38,735 nucleotides of DNA from an uncultured Eubacteriales bacterium (GCA_902786855.1 CADAEH010000023.1:1-38735), one strand, 5' to 3'. Counted from the stretch's first letter, positions 18,251 to 28,277 are shown. The notes: generated from the sequence alone by a model not told the origin. A program made the numbers and translations.

Positions 18251-20002
18251 CTAGCCTACAGGCTGCGGCTCTTCAGGCTGATCAGTCTGCTCTTGCTGCT
18301 GATCATCAGCCGGAGGCGTCTCCTCTGCAGGAGGTGTCTCCGGTACAGGTTCCGGACCGGAACTGACCTGAATGTCTATGCTCGTTCCCTTATCGAGAAG
18401 GGAATTAGCCTGGTACTGCTGATAGATGACATAGCCCTTATCAACTGAATTGTCATAATCATAGTCGACTCTTCCGACCTTAAAGCCTTCTTCTTTTATG
18501 CGCTTTTTGGCCTGTTCAAGGGTCAACCCTGTAACGGACGGAACTGTTCCTTTTTCTGTTCCCTTGCCATCAGAGACTACTATATTGACCTTGCTTTCCT
18601 TATCGAGCGGAGTGCCTGCTACAGGATCCTGCTCAAGCACCTTACCCTCTTCAGCCGGGTCAGTGATTGTTTTGACGTTTCCAAGCTGGTATCCGTACTC
18701 CTGAAGGAATGCTTCTACCTGATCCTGTTGCATCCCTACGATATTAGGCACCATGCCTTCTTTGCTTCCCTTGGAAACATGTACTGTAATAGTGCCTTCC
18801 TTAGGGGCATCAGCTCCCGGTTCAGGATCCTGGGTGCATATCTTTCCTTCCGGATAATCATTGGAATATATATCTTTGCCCTGTTTAAGCGTGAACCCCT
18901 CTTCCTGTGCCAGTGCCAGAGCTTCTTCCATGCTTTTACCCAGAAAATCAGGCGCAGGCTTCGTTGATGAAAATACTCCCAGCTTCCATGCAACAACATA
19001 TCCACCGGCTGCAGCAAACAGCAATAAGATAATCACTATGGCTGCGATTTTCTTACCTCTGCCGCCTTTTCCGCCCTTGCCTCTGCCTCTGTTTTCTTCT
19101 TCTTCAGCTTCTTCGATAGCTTTGCGCTTTTTGCTCTTTTCAATGACATCTGAGGAAGCGAATATCCTGTCCCCTGCTACGTTGGTAACAAACGAGATAT
19201 TGTTAAGCTCTTCTATCAGTTCATCAGCATTGGAATATCTGTTAGTCTGATATTTACTCGTTGCCTTCATGACGCATCTCTCAAGCGCCGGAGGAATGCC
19301 GCTCACAAGTTCTGATGGCGGAGTGATTTCCTCGTTTATGTGCTTGAGCGCAACTGTTACAGGATTTTCACCATCGAAAGGTACTTTACCTGTGAGCATC
19401 TCGTACATTACGATACCAAGAGAGTAGATATCAGATCTTTCGTCTACATAATTTCCCCGTGCCTGTTCAGGTGAGAAATAATGAACGGATCCGACTATTT
19501 TGCTGCCTGTTGACAGAGTCGCATCATTAACCGCTCTCGCAATACCGAAGTCAGCAAGTTTGACCACGCCATCATTTGTTATCATGATGTTGTGAGGCTT
19601 GACATCTCTATGGATTATCTTGTTTTTATGGGCGACCCTAAGTGCAGAAGCGACCTGCTTACTGATATCGATCACCTTTCTGTAATCCATCGGAGCTTCT
19701 TCCTCAATGATATCGTTGAGAGTCTGTCCCTCAATGAGCTCCATGACTATGTAATTGATATTGCCTTCCCTTCCTACATCATAAACTCCTACGATGTTAG
19801 GATGTGAAAGTCCGGCAGCCGCCTGGGATTCTCTCTTGAAATTTTCCACAAAAGTAGCATCCTTAGTGAACTCCGGCCTGAGGATCTTGACTGCAATAAA
19901 TCTGTTAAGTAGTCTATCTCTTCCCTTATATACTACAGCCATACCGCCGTCGCCGATCTTCTCCAGAAGTTCATATCGGCCTGAAAGTAATCTGCTGCTC
20001 AT
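18251..20002 (-). CDS. prkC: PASTA-domain Ser/Thr protein kinase (PrkC/StkP type)
   Basis: This membrane kinase senses peptidoglycan fragments or lipid II and controls cell wall growth, division and spore or dormancy exit in relatives. The chain has 583 residues. The kinase domain (about 10-265) has the GDGGMA loop, K39, HRDVKPHN with D133 and DFG at 151. One transmembrane span lies near 320-345 after a run of K, R and G. Three PASTA repeats follow (about 350-555), then a tail rich in P, E and Q. GGAGG precedes the ATG. The phosphatase gene lies 4 nt upstream. Confidence 0.96.
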   Translation of the reverse strand: MSSRLLSGRYELLEKIGDGGMAVVYKGRDRLLNRFIAVKILRPEFTKDATFVENFKRESQAAAGLSHPNIVGVYDVGREGNINYIVMELIEGQTLNDIIEEEAPMDYRKVIDISKQVASALRVAHKNKIIHRDVKPHNIMITNDGVVKLADFGIARAVNDATLSTGSKIVGSVHYFSPEQARGNYVDERSDIYSLGIVMYEMLTGKVPFDGENPVTVALKHINEEITPPSELVSGIPPALERCVMKATSKYQTNRYSNADELIEELNNISFVTNVAGDRIFASSDVIEKSKKRKAIEEAEEEENRGRGKGGKGGRGKKIAAIVIILLLFAAAGGYVVAWKLGVFSSTKPAPDFLGKSMEEALALAQEEGFTLKQGKDIYSNDYPEGKICTQDPEPGADAPKEGTITVHVSKGSKEGMVPNIVGMQQDQVEAFLQEYGYQLGNVKTITDPAEEGKVLEQDPVAGTPLDKESKVNIVVSDGKGTEKGTVPSVTGLTLEQAKKRIKEEGFKVGRVDYDYDNSVDKGYVIYQQYQANSLLDKGTSIDIQVSSGPEPVPETPPAEETPPADDQQQEQTDQPEEPQPVG

Positions 20003-20006
20003 ATAA

Positions 20007-20741
20007 TCAGTCCTCCAGTAAATTTATGCAGATAACGGAGATGTTATCATTTCCTCCGTTGTCGTTCGCCAACGAGATAAGGTCTTCAGCGCAGATCATC
20101 ATGTCATCAAATCTGCATATGGAATACAGGATCGTCTCATCATCCACTTCGTCATAAAGTCCATCACTGCACAGGAGTATCCTGTCTCCTTTTGCTACAG
20201 GAACGCTGAAGCAGTCAGGTTCATTATTTGCATTGGCTCCGATGGCTCTTGTAATGACATTTTTTCTTGCATGGTGATGGGCTTCTTCTTTTGAGATCGC
20301 TCCCATCTTGACCAGATCATTGACATATGTATGATCATCAGTAATCTGCTGTATAAGCCCGTCATGGATCAGGTATACTCTGCTGTCGCCTACGTTGGCA
20401 ACGTACATCTCATTGTCCCTGATATAAGCAAACACAAGAGTTGTTGCCATTCCGCTGTATTGAGGCTTTGACTCCGACAGCTTTATAATGAACTGATTGA
20501 CGTATCTGACAGCAGCTCTGAGGTATCTGAATATCTCATTCCTGCCTTCAAGCCATTCAGGTGGATTGTGTCTTATGAATTTCTCGAGAGCGTCAAGTGC
20601 AGACTGACTGGCGATCTCTCCTGACCGGTTGCCGCCTACACCGTCAGCAAGCATGTAGAAATTGACATCCTCCATTACTTTGACTGCATCCTCGTTGATC
20701 GGCCTTCTTCTGCCGCCATCAGTCATATAACCAATTCTCAT
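20007..20741 (-). CDS. prpC: PP2C-type Ser/Thr protein phosphatase
   Basis: The phosphatase removes phosphates placed by PrkC. The chain has 244 residues and no membrane span. PP2C metal-site motifs are present: NEDAVKV, LADGVGGNRSGEIAS, VANVGDSRVYL, ILLCSDGLYDEV and GGNDNISVI. The gene is in the canonical place between rsmB and prkC. Confidence 0.95.
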   Translation of the reverse strand: MRIGYMTDGGRRRPINEDAVKVMEDVNFYMLADGVGGNRSGEIASQSALDALEKFIRHNPPEWLEGRNEIFRYLRAAVRYVNQFIIKLSESKPQYSGMATTLVFAYIRDNEMYVANVGDSRVYLIHDGLIQQITDDHTYVNDLVKMGAISKEEAHHHARKNVITRAIGANANNEPDCFSVPVAKGDRILLCSDGLYDEVDDETILYSICRFDDMMICAEDLISLANDNGGNDNISVICINLLED

Positions 20742-20791
20742 AAAAAACCTTCTCCGTTTGCTTTTGTAGTGTGTTCAGGATCATATGCGTA

Positions 20792-22108
20792 TCAGCGCAT
20801 ATTTTTATCAATTATACAATAGTAAAAACCTATCGTGTTATTATATGGCAAAATCGTATTCATTTCAACAATACAGCCAAAAGTAGGGTCTTCAGCAGCA
20901 AGTGCTGCTATCACTTCCTCGTTTTCCGCTTTGTTCAGCGTGCATGTTGAGTAGCAGATCCTGCCTCCCGGCTTTGCATATCTCACGGCATTCCTGAGGA
21001 TACTGAGCTGCAGTTCCGGAAGCTTTTTTATGTTATCCATATCAGTTCTGAGGCTTATTTCAGGCTTAGTACTCATAACTCCGAGGCCCGAGCAAGGAAC
21101 GTCAGCAAGCACGAAGTCATACTGATCTTCCAGTTCACTGTTATATCGTGCCGCATCCATCAGATGAGTCTCAATGATGTCTGTACCGATCCGCTTAGCA
21201 TAAGCTTTGATCAGATCAAGTCTATGTTCATGGATATCACAGGCCATAATGCTGCCGGTGTTTTCCATTAACTCGGCCATCATTGCAGACTTGCCTCCGG
21301 GGGCGGCACACAGATCCAGAACAGTGCTCCCGGCAACCGGTGCAAGAGCTTCGACTGCCATCATGGACGAAAGGCTCTGGACAGAGTAATAACCCTTTCT
21401 GAACAGATCCGAGCTTATGATACCACTGCCTTCAGCTGAGACTGCCATCTCTGAGTCAGAGATGGATTCAGCTCTTATGCCCTCCTTTGCAAGTGACTCG
21501 ATAAGATCATCTCTGGAGGTCTTCAGCGTATTGACCCTGAGGATTACAGGCGGCGGGTTATTCAGACCTTCAAGGATCCTTTCAGCCTGATCTCCGTACT
21601 GACTGCAAATGAGTCTTATGATATCAACAGGAAATGAATACATCACAGAAAGCCTTTCAAAATCATCTTCGATTTCTCTTAGAAAAGCCGGCATTTGAAC
21701 GTCGAGTCCCTGACGTACTTCGTATTCATCTCTGCTGCGTATATATGATCTCAGTACTGCGTTAATGAATTTATCTGTTCCCTTTGCAGTTTTGCGCGCA
21801 AGTGAAACAGCTTCGTTTACAGCTGCATGATCAGGGACAGAATCCATCTCCCTGAGAGCATACAGACCCATCCGGAGAATTATCAGAGTTCTCAGCCTGA
21901 TGCCTTTGAGACCATTATCTGCAAGTCTGCTGATAATATGATCCAGAGTTATTGTATGACGTATCGTGCCCTTGACCATAGACCTGACGAAGCTATCCCG
22001 GCACCCATGATGGTGCGGGATAGCTTCATTAAGTGCCATATTTGAATATGCCCCGTCTGAATATACACTTTTAAGGGCTTCGAAAGATGCGATCCAGTCC
22101 TGAGACAA
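20792..22108 (-). CDS. rsmB: 16S rRNA (cytosine-967-C5) methyltransferase
   Basis: RsmB methylates C967 of 16S rRNA. The chain has 438 residues. The N-terminal NusB-like domain (about 1-140, YSDGAYSNMALNEAI, MVKGTIRHTITLDHII, VPDHAAVNEAVSLAR) is followed by a Rossmann methyltransferase with VLDLCAAPGGKSAMMAEL, the PCSGLGV cysteine motif and the catalytic CYSTCTLNKAENE. The start is TTG with AAGGAG 7 nt upstream, 3 nt after the preceding stop codon. Confidence 0.95.
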   Translation of the reverse strand: MSQDWIASFEALKSVYSDGAYSNMALNEAIPHHHGCRDSFVRSMVKGTIRHTITLDHIISRLADNGLKGIRLRTLIILRMGLYALREMDSVPDHAAVNEAVSLARKTAKGTDKFINAVLRSYIRSRDEYEVRQGLDVQMPAFLREIEDDFERLSVMYSFPVDIIRLICSQYGDQAERILEGLNNPPPVILRVNTLKTSRDDLIESLAKEGIRAESISDSEMAVSAEGSGIISSDLFRKGYYSVQSLSSMMAVEALAPVAGSTVLDLCAAPGGKSAMMAELMENTGSIMACDIHEHRLDLIKAYAKRIGTDIIETHLMDAARYNSELEDQYDFVLADVPCSGLGVMSTKPEISLRTDMDNIKKLPELQLSILRNAVRYAKPGGRICYSTCTLNKAENEEVIAALAAEDPTFGCIVEMNTILPYNNTIGFYYCIIDKNMR

Positions 22109-22111
22109 CTC

Positions 22112-22816
22112 TTAACTCCTTCTTCCAGCAATAAGCAGCACTCTGAGCAGACTTGCAACAGCTGTAGCAAGCGCTGCGACATAAGTCATTGCTGCAGCCC
22201 GCAGAACAGCTCTGGATCCTACATAATCGTCTTCATTGACCATGCCGAGAACTCTCATCTGCTCAAGTGCCCTGTTTGAAGCATTGAACTCAACAGGAAG
22301 TGTCACAAGATGGAAAAGTATTACGAACAGGAAACATCCTACTCCAATGAGGAACAAAAGACTTCCGTAAGGTGACATGGTCGACACGATAAGCCCGAAA
22401 AAGATCAGCGGCCATGAAGCCATCTGAGTAAGATTGACAGCCGGAACTATGCCGTTGCGAAAAGCAAGCGGTGCATAGTGAGTTGCATCCTGAATAGCAT
22501 GACCCACTTCGTGGCAGGCTATGCAGACAGAAGCAACAGAATTTGAGCCGTACACTTCCCTGGACAGATTAAGGCTCTTGGTCTTTGGATCATAGAAGTT
22601 TACAAGTGAATTAGCTCCGTTAAGAACATTGACTGATACGTCTGTAAGCCCATTAGCGTCCATCATTCTTCTTGCAGCTTCATAACCTGATATTCCGGTG
22701 CTGATCCTTACATTTGAATAGTTTCTGTATGCACTGTTTATCCTTGCCTGTGTTATAAACGTAAACAGGATCGCAGGCAAAAGTACTATCCAGGAATAAT
22801 CATAGTAATAATACAT
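22112..22816 (-). CDS. YugP-like membrane zinc metallopeptidase
   Basis: The chain has 234 residues and fits the putative neutral zinc metallopeptidase family (PF04298). It has an N-terminal membrane segment (YYYDYSWIVLLPAILFTFI), the zinc motif ACHEVGHAIQDA, a hydrophobic block at about 140-180 and a last span near the C terminus (AAAMTYVAALATAVASLLRVLL). The substrate is unknown. The gene is commonly found between fmt and rsmB in Clostridia, as here. AAGGAGG precedes the ATG. Confidence 0.9.
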   Translation of the reverse strand: MYYYYDYSWIVLLPAILFTFITQARINSAYRNYSNVRISTGISGYEAARRMMDANGLTDVSVNVLNGANSLVNFYDPKTKSLNLSREVYGSNSVASVCIACHEVGHAIQDATHYAPLAFRNGIVPAVNLTQMASWPLIFFGLIVSTMSPYGSLLFLIGVGCFLFVILFHLVTLPVEFNASNRALEQMRVLGMVNEDDYVGSRAVLRAAAMTYVAALATAVASLLRVLLIAGRRS

Positions 22817-22831
22817 AGTTTTTCCTCCTTA

Positions 22832-23782
22832 CTACTGCTCGCTCACAGTAAAGCGGTCCCCTTTATTAAGCCGGTGTCCTCTCATGAAGTCTCCGGCGCC
22901 CATTCTCTTTTTGCCCTGAAGCTGTTGCTCATAAACTTTGAGCTTTCCTTCTCCGCAATTTATGATATAAAAGTCTTTGCCTGTCTCGCTGATCGTACCC
23001 GGCTCTCCATCCGGCTGCTGATCCATAAGAGCCTCTGCTCTGAAGAATTTTATCTGCAATCCCTCAAGATAGCTGTAGCACGTCGGCCAGTCCAGATATG
23101 CTCTTATCATTCTTTCTATCTCTTCTGCTGAACCGGTGAAGTCGGTCATTCCGTCTTTCTTGTTTATCATTTTAGCATAACTGGACAGACTGTCATCCTG
23201 TTTTTCATAAACAGCTGTGCCGTCAGCTATGTGCGGAATGGTCTCAATCAGCAGTTTTGATCCTGCATCTGCCAGTATCTGAGATACCTCAACTATATCT
23301 TTACCCCTGATATCGCATCTGACCTTGCTGATCATATCTCCAGTGTCGAGGCCTTCTTCCATTCGCATTATGGTAACGCCGGACTCGTCAAGGCCTTTAA
23401 GGATCGCGCCTTGCATTGGAGAAGCGCCTCTCAGGTCAGGGAGCAGCGATCCATGAACATTGATACACCCGAGCCTTGGTATTTCAAGTACTGAGCGTGG
23501 CAGGATCTGGCCGAATGCTGCAACAACTATCATATCAGGACTGACAGATCTTAACCTTTCAATGAGCTCCTTGTCCCTGCGCAGCCTGATTGGCTGAGCT
23601 GTTTCAATTCCGCAGTCCAAAGCAAGCTGTCTGACAGGGGATAGGATCATTTTGTTCCTGTTACCTTTCCTGTCAGGCTGCGTGATCACAAGCGGGATCT
23701 CATATCCGGCATCTATTAAAGCTTTGAGAGAACAAGCCGCAAACTCCGGTGTTCCCATAAAAACGATTTTAAGATTCTGCAT
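22832..23782 (-). CDS. fmt: Methionyl-tRNA formyltransferase
   Basis: Fmt formylates initiator Met-tRNA with 10-formyl-tetrahydrofolate. The chain has 316 residues. Marks are IVFMGTPEFAACSLKAL, the folate and catalytic region CINVHGSLLPDLRGASPMQ with Asn and His, and LDTGDMI. The C-terminal OB-like tRNA-binding domain is present. The start overlaps the end of def by 14 nt. Confidence 0.97.
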   Translation of the reverse strand: MQNLKIVFMGTPEFAACSLKALIDAGYEIPLVITQPDRKGNRNKMILSPVRQLALDCGIETAQPIRLRRDKELIERLRSVSPDMIVVAAFGQILPRSVLEIPRLGCINVHGSLLPDLRGASPMQGAILKGLDESGVTIMRMEEGLDTGDMISKVRCDIRGKDIVEVSQILADAGSKLLIETIPHIADGTAVYEKQDDSLSSYAKMINKKDGMTDFTGSAEEIERMIRAYLDWPTCYSYLEGLQIKFFRAEALMDQQPDGEPGTISETGKDFYIINCGEGKLKVYEQQLQGKKRMGAGDFMRGHRLNKGDRFTVSEQ

Positions 23783-24299
23783 GTTCCTCCTTGACCTCTT
23801 CGAGTCTCTCAGCGTACTCCTCGGCAGTCATCATCTCTTTTGCTATATCAGGATATAAAATTCCATCAAGGTGATCATATTCATGGCAGAAAACAGTTGC
23901 CTCAAATCCTTCAAATTCATATTCCTGCTCATTGCCATCGAGATCAGTTGCTTTTATCCTTATCTTCTGAGGTCTGTCTACCAGTCCCATATATCCGGGA
24001 ACAGACAGACATCCTTCGCTGGACTCCTGTGTCCCTTCAGTGTATGTGATCTCCGGATTGATCATGCAGTAGACCTTATTTCTGATTTCCTCATCCTCTG
24101 ACTCGACGTGAGGCATAGCAATAAAAACTCTTTTCATCACGCCGACCTGCGGGGCAGCTATCCCGACTCCGTCTGCAGCGAGCATGGTCTCTGTCATGTC
24201 TTCTACCAGAACGCGGATCCTCGGTGTAATAGCTTTGACAGGCTTACATTTTTTTGCGAGGATCTCATCTCCTCTGACTGTAATATTCCTAAGTGCCAT
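23769..24299 (-). CDS. def: Peptide deformylase
   Basis: Def removes the formyl group from new proteins using a metal ion. The chain has 176 residues. All three motifs are intact: GVGIAAPQVGV, EGCLSVPG with the metal-binding Cys, and HEYDHLDG with two metal-binding His and the catalytic Glu. A tail rich in E and A extends beyond the core. AAGGAG precedes the ATG. priA lies 49 nt upstream. Confidence 0.97.
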   Translation of the reverse strand: MALRNITVRGDEILAKKCKPVKAITPRIRVLVEDMTETMLAADGVGIAAPQVGVMKRVFIAMPHVESEDEEIRNKVYCMINPEITYTEGTQESSEGCLSVPGYMGLVDRPQKIRIKATDLDGNEQEYEFEGFEATVFCHEYDHLDGILYPDIAKEMMTAEEYAERLEEVKEEHAES

Positions 24300-24348
24300 A
24301 TGATCTCCTTATATCTATCAGTGGAAGTGACTGTCTTGTCATTTCTCA

Positions 24349-26331
24349 CTAGTACGGATTGATATCTATCTCAATGAAGCAGTCTGACTTTGAGGCAGTC
24401 ATCCTGTCTCTGTATTCTATGAATTCTGTAACATATCCGGATCTGCTGCCCGGAGGAGCTTTGATGATGAATTCTGCCCGGTATCTTCCGTCGGTTTTTC
24501 GCTCATCTACCCTTGTCCGCAGTATCTGCACTCCTTTAGGTTGTTCTTTCAGCCCCAGCAATCTCTTTCTGAATGATTCAGCATATTCTGAAGCTTCTTC
24601 AGGAGAATCGGATATAAAACCGACAGCTATTATATCAGAGTACGGGGGATAATTCATAATATTTCTGTGAAGTAATTCTGCTTCGTAAAAAGACTCATAA
24701 TCTCCCGATGCAGCTTCCCGGATCACGTCACTGTCAGGCTCGTACGTCTGAATGAGCACACGACTCTCGCCGCCTGCTCTTCCTGCTCTTCCTGCTACCT
24801 GTGTAATCAGCTGATACGTCCTTTCTGATGACCTGAAATCAGGTATATTGAGACTTACATCAGCATTTATGATGCCTACCAGACTGACATTCCGGAAATC
24901 AAGACCTTTTGCAAGTATCTGAGTACCGACCAGTATATCAGTCTTACCCGCTTGAAAATCATTGATAACCTTTCCGGCATCATCTGTTTTCATAGCAGTG
25001 TCAAGATCAAATCTTGCTGTTTTTGCATCAGGCCACAGACTTCTGACAGTTTCTTCAACTTTTTCTGTGCCTGTCCCGGTATATCTTATGAACCGGTTAC
25101 CGCAGTCAGGGCATTTTTCCGGCAAAACGAACTTTCTGCCACAGTAGTGGCAAACTGCCGCGTTAACAGATTTATGGTATGTCAGTGATATGCCACAGTC
25201 AGGGCATGACATCCTGAACCCACAGTCAGGACACAGTATCTGCGTCGAAAAGCCTCTCCTGTTGAGAAACAGTATGACCTGTTCTCCTCTTTTAAGGGCC
25301 TTTTCAGTCTCAGTGGCAAGCTGTCTTGAGATCACACTTGTATTACCGGCTCTTATCTCTGCCCTCATATCGACAGTCTCGATAAGCGGCATGACACTGC
25401 TCCCGATCCGCTCTTTCATTTCAAGAAGTTCATAGACTCCTGACATTGCCCGGCTGTATGAAGTGACGGAAGGTGTTGCACTACCCAGCACAAGCACTGC
25501 GTCATGTGCAGCAGCTCTCTTGTATGCGATATCTACTGTCTCATATTTAGGGTTATGGTCCGATTTGTATGTCGATTCATGCTCTTCATCAATAATAATG
25601 GCTCCAATATTATCAAGGGGGGCAAATACAGACGTCCTGGCGCCGATCACGATCTTAGCTTCCCCCCTCCTTATTCGCATCCATTCACCAAGTTTCGCAC
25701 TTGTGGTCAGTCTGCTGTGAAGAGTAGCTACTTTACTCTCTCCAAACCTTTCAATGAATCTTTTCTCAACCTGCTGAGACAGAGCTATCTCAGGGAGAAG
25801 CACAATAACAGAGCGACCCATACTGAGAGCCTCTTCAGTCGCTCTCATATATACTTCGGTTTTGCCGCTGTTGGTCACACCCTTGATAAGAAATGCTCCA
25901 AACTCACCAGATCTGACTGATGAACATATCCTGTCAGCCACATGCTTCTGATCATCTGAGAGCTCATATCCGGGATCGCTCCCTGATATGGTGTAATTCT
26001 TCTTTTTAGGCTCTTTCCTGCCTCCGACTGTGAACATTTTGATCGCATCTATATATTTTACGCCGTATCTCTTTCTCATCCACAGAGCAGTATCTATCAT
26101 TTCTGCTGAAAGAGATCTTTCAGGATCATAGGTGCTGATCATTTTGATCTTATTTTTATCAAAAGCCGGGTTGGGATTGATCCTGACACAGTATGCATCG
26201 ACTGGTTTCTTCACTCTGGCAAAAGGCACTGTAATACGTGCCCCCGGTTTTACTTCATCAGGAGCAGAATAAGTAAAGAAGTTATCAGTATTATTGCTTT
26301 TGTTATCAATAACTACATCAATATAATGCAC
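24349..26331 (-). CDS. priA: Primosomal protein N' (replication restart helicase PriA)
   Basis: PriA reloads the replisome at stalled forks. The chain has 660 residues from a GTG start with GGAG six nt upstream. An N-terminal DNA-binding domain (YIDVVIDN...FFTYSAPDEVKPGARITVPF) precedes the helicase with Walker A GVTNSGKTEVY, DEEHESTYK and GSATPSVTSY. Four CxxC pairs between the helicase lobes bind zinc (CPDCGFRMSCPDCG, CHYCGRK, CPDCG). The C-terminal helicase motifs include QVAGRAGRAGG. It appears to be the first gene of the operon running to rpe. Confidence 0.96.
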   Translation of the reverse strand: MHYIDVVIDNKSNNTDNFFTYSAPDEVKPGARITVPFARVKKPVDAYCVRINPNPAFDKNKIKMISTYDPERSLSAEMIDTALWMRKRYGVKYIDAIKMFTVGGRKEPKKKNYTISGSDPGYELSDDQKHVADRICSSVRSGEFGAFLIKGVTNSGKTEVYMRATEEALSMGRSVIVLLPEIALSQQVEKRFIERFGESKVATLHSRLTTSAKLGEWMRIRRGEAKIVIGARTSVFAPLDNIGAIIIDEEHESTYKSDHNPKYETVDIAYKRAAAHDAVLVLGSATPSVTSYSRAMSGVYELLEMKERIGSSVMPLIETVDMRAEIRAGNTSVISRQLATETEKALKRGEQVILFLNRRGFSTQILCPDCGFRMSCPDCGISLTYHKSVNAAVCHYCGRKFVLPEKCPDCGNRFIRYTGTGTEKVEETVRSLWPDAKTARFDLDTAMKTDDAGKVINDFQAGKTDILVGTQILAKGLDFRNVSLVGIINADVSLNIPDFRSSERTYQLITQVAGRAGRAGGESRVLIQTYEPDSDVIREAASGDYESFYEAELLHRNIMNYPPYSDIIAVGFISDSPEEASEYAESFRKRLLGLKEQPKGVQILRTRVDERKTDGRYRAEFIIKAPPGSRSGYVTEFIEYRDRMTASKSDCFIEIDINPY

Positions 26332-26395
26332 ATCAGTCTCCGTCTTAGCAGTGCGTCAGATCATAACTGTCCGGGTCGATTTATCCCGGAGAACT

Positions 26396-26428
26396 GCGAA
26401 AAACTGCTGCCCGCCAGCGGGCAGCAGT
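26396..26428 (-). terminator. Strong terminator after asnA
   Basis: A perfect 12-bp inverted repeat (ACTGCTGCCCGC and its complement) around CA is followed on the minus strand by TTTTTCG. It ends the queH-asnA transcript 18 nt after the asnA stop. A second, weaker hairpin (CCGGG / CCCGG) lies next to it at about 26373-26391. Confidence 0.88.
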
Positions 26429-26446
26429 AAGTTTACGATAAATCGA

Positions 26447-27457
26447 TTACAGTAAGAAGATTCTGTTTTCTGCACATTCCTCATACATGTCTTGCGGCCA
26501 TACAGACACCTGTACTTCGCCTATATGCGCTTTTTTCAGGAAATACATGCACAGTCTGCTCTGTCCTATTCCTCCGCCGATGGTCAGCGGGAGTTCATTT
26601 TTAATTACGCCCTGATGGAACGGCATATCCTTTCTTTCGAGTTTATCTCCGAGTTCGAGCTGTCTGAGCATTGACTCGGAATCAACACGGATGCCCATCG
26701 AGCTGATTTCGAAAGCATCTTCAAGTACAGGGTTCCATAGAATGATATCACCGTTCAGTTCCCAGTCATCATAGTCAGGTGCTCTTCCGTCATGAGGTTT
26801 TCCTGAACTCAGCTTGCAGCCTATTCTCTTGATGAAGATAGCACCATATTCTCTGGCTGCCAGTTTTTCTCTTTCCTTGCTGGTTTTATCAGGATACTGG
26901 TCCTCAAGTTCCTGGGAATCTATGAATGTGATACTGTCAGGCAGTTCATTTTTGATATCCGGATACAGATCGTCAACATAATCTGCAAGATCCTTCAGAC
27001 ATCTGTATATGTTCCTGACAGTCTGCTCTAAATACTCATCGGTTCTCTGATCAGCAGTAATGACTTTTTCCCAGTCCCACTGGTCTACATAGATAGAATG
27101 GATGTTATCGAGTTCCTCATCTCTTCTTATAGCATTCATATCTGTATAAAGACCGCGTCCCGGCTTGACTCCATATCTTCCGAGAGCCATTCTCTTCCAC
27201 TTTGCCAGAGACTGGACTACTTCTACTTTGCACTCATCCATATCTTTGATGGTGAATTCCACTCTCCGCTCATATCCGTTAAGATTATCATTGAGGCCGG
27301 ACTCAGGAATGACGAACAGCGGAGCGCTTACTCTTCCGAGATTGAGTTTGTCAGCCAGCTCTCTCTGAAAATGGTCTTTGATTCGCTTGATTGCTCTCTG
27401 GGTCTCAGTAGGACCGAGAATCGGATAATAATCTTTAGGAACGAATAACTTGCTCAT
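26447..27457 (-). CDS. asnA: Aspartate-ammonia ligase
   Basis: AsnA makes asparagine from aspartate and ammonia with ATP. The chain has 336 residues and a class II aminoacyl-tRNA synthetase-like fold. Typical segments are DNLNGYERRVEFTIKD, EVVQSLAKWKRMALGRY, GLYTDMNAIRRDEELDNIHSIYVDQWDWEKVI and GGGIGQSRLCMYFLKKAHIGEVQ. AAGGAG precedes the ATG. It follows queH with a gap of about 50 nt and probably shares its promoter. Confidence 0.97.
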   Translation of the reverse strand: MSKLFVPKDYYPILGPTETQRAIKRIKDHFQRELADKLNLGRVSAPLFVIPESGLNDNLNGYERRVEFTIKDMDECKVEVVQSLAKWKRMALGRYGVKPGRGLYTDMNAIRRDEELDNIHSIYVDQWDWEKVITADQRTDEYLEQTVRNIYRCLKDLADYVDDLYPDIKNELPDSITFIDSQELEDQYPDKTSKEREKLAAREYGAIFIKRIGCKLSSGKPHDGRAPDYDDWELNGDIILWNPVLEDAFEISSMGIRVDSESMLRQLELGDKLERKDMPFHQGVIKNELPLTIGGGIGQSRLCMYFLKKAHIGEVQVSVWPQDMYEECAENRIFLL

Positions 27458-27507
27458 ATTGTTCTCCTTTTCTATACCCTTTATATGTCCTTGTTTCTTC
27501 TATATAC

Positions 27508-28170
27508 CTATTTAGCCGGGTATCTAGCGTACTCGCATCCACAGAAATTCTGTCTGTACAGACCATACTGCCTGCTCATCTGCACGCTTCGCCCAAAACC
27601 GTTCTTTTTCTTGAAATCAACATCCAGAAATCTCGAACTTGTCTCCTGTTCAAGTGACAGGCCAAGAGTTCTGATCTTGTCGTAATTTTTATGCGGACTG
27701 ACTGACATTGTGGTCGTAAAATAGCTGATGCCCAGTTCCCCGGCTTTTCGTGCTGTCTCGGCAAGTCTCATGGCAAAGCACAGATCACACCGCGCGCCGC
27801 CTTCAGGTTCGCCGGCAAGCGGACCGCATTTTGCGATATAGCGCTCCGGATCATATTCTCCTTCAAGATAACTGACGTGATAAGTGTCTTTGTGCTCCTC
27901 ATTAAAAGCCCTTATGAACTGGAGCAGTGTGTCACGTCTCAGATAGTATTCTTCCCTGTCAGTTATGTTTGGATTATAATAGTAAACGGTGATAGAGTAA
28001 TCAGGAGCAAGCCGTTCTACGCAGGCAGTTGCGCATGGCCCGCAGCACGCATGGAGAAGTATAGAAGGCTTACGCTGCTCAGCAGTTATTCCGAACAGCT
28101 CGGCTTCATTTGTACCTCCGAAAGCTGATCCTGTATTAATAAGAACCGCACCTGACGTTTCTTCTTTCAT
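27508..28170 (-). CDS. queH: Epoxyqueuosine reductase QueH
   Basis: QueH performs the last step of queuosine synthesis, reducing epoxyqueuosine in tRNA, and replaces QueG in many anaerobes. The chain has 220 residues. The N-terminal HACCGPCATACVERL and later GGARCDLCFAMRL supply the cysteines expected for the metal and iron-sulfur sites, and QNFCGCEYAR closes the protein. The first 35 residues before the core are not conserved in my memory of the family, so the start could be later. With queA and tgt this gives the late pathway; no queC, queD, queE or queF is here. Confidence 0.93.
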   Translation of the reverse strand: MKEETSGAVLINTGSAFGGTNEAELFGITAEQRKPSILLHACCGPCATACVERLAPDYSITVYYYNPNITDREEYYLRRDTLLQFIRAFNEEHKDTYHVSYLEGEYDPERYIAKCGPLAGEPEGGARCDLCFAMRLAETARKAGELGISYFTTTMSVSPHKNYDKIRTLGLSLEQETSSRFLDVDFKKKNGFGRSVQMSRQYGLYRQNFCGCEYARYPAK

Positions 28171-28209
28171 ATATCACCGTTTATCCTGTTTTTAACAAAA
28201 TACTGAACT

Positions 28210-28237
28210 ATTATAGCACAACAACTGTTCTATTCAA
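28210..28237 (-). promoter_or_regulatory. Promoter of queH-asnA
   Basis: TTGAAT (28232-28237), a 16-bp spacer and TATAAT (28210-28215) with an upstream TG (extended -10) face queH, leaving a leader of about 35 nt. Confidence 0.65.
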
Positions 28238-28277
28238 ACAAAAAGCCACTTGTTTCGGCAATTCAATATCATACAAT

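Noticed and set aside
26373-26391. Second hairpin before priA as a riboswitch or T-box
   Set aside because: Only a 5-bp stem; no conserved T-box or riboswitch core is present.
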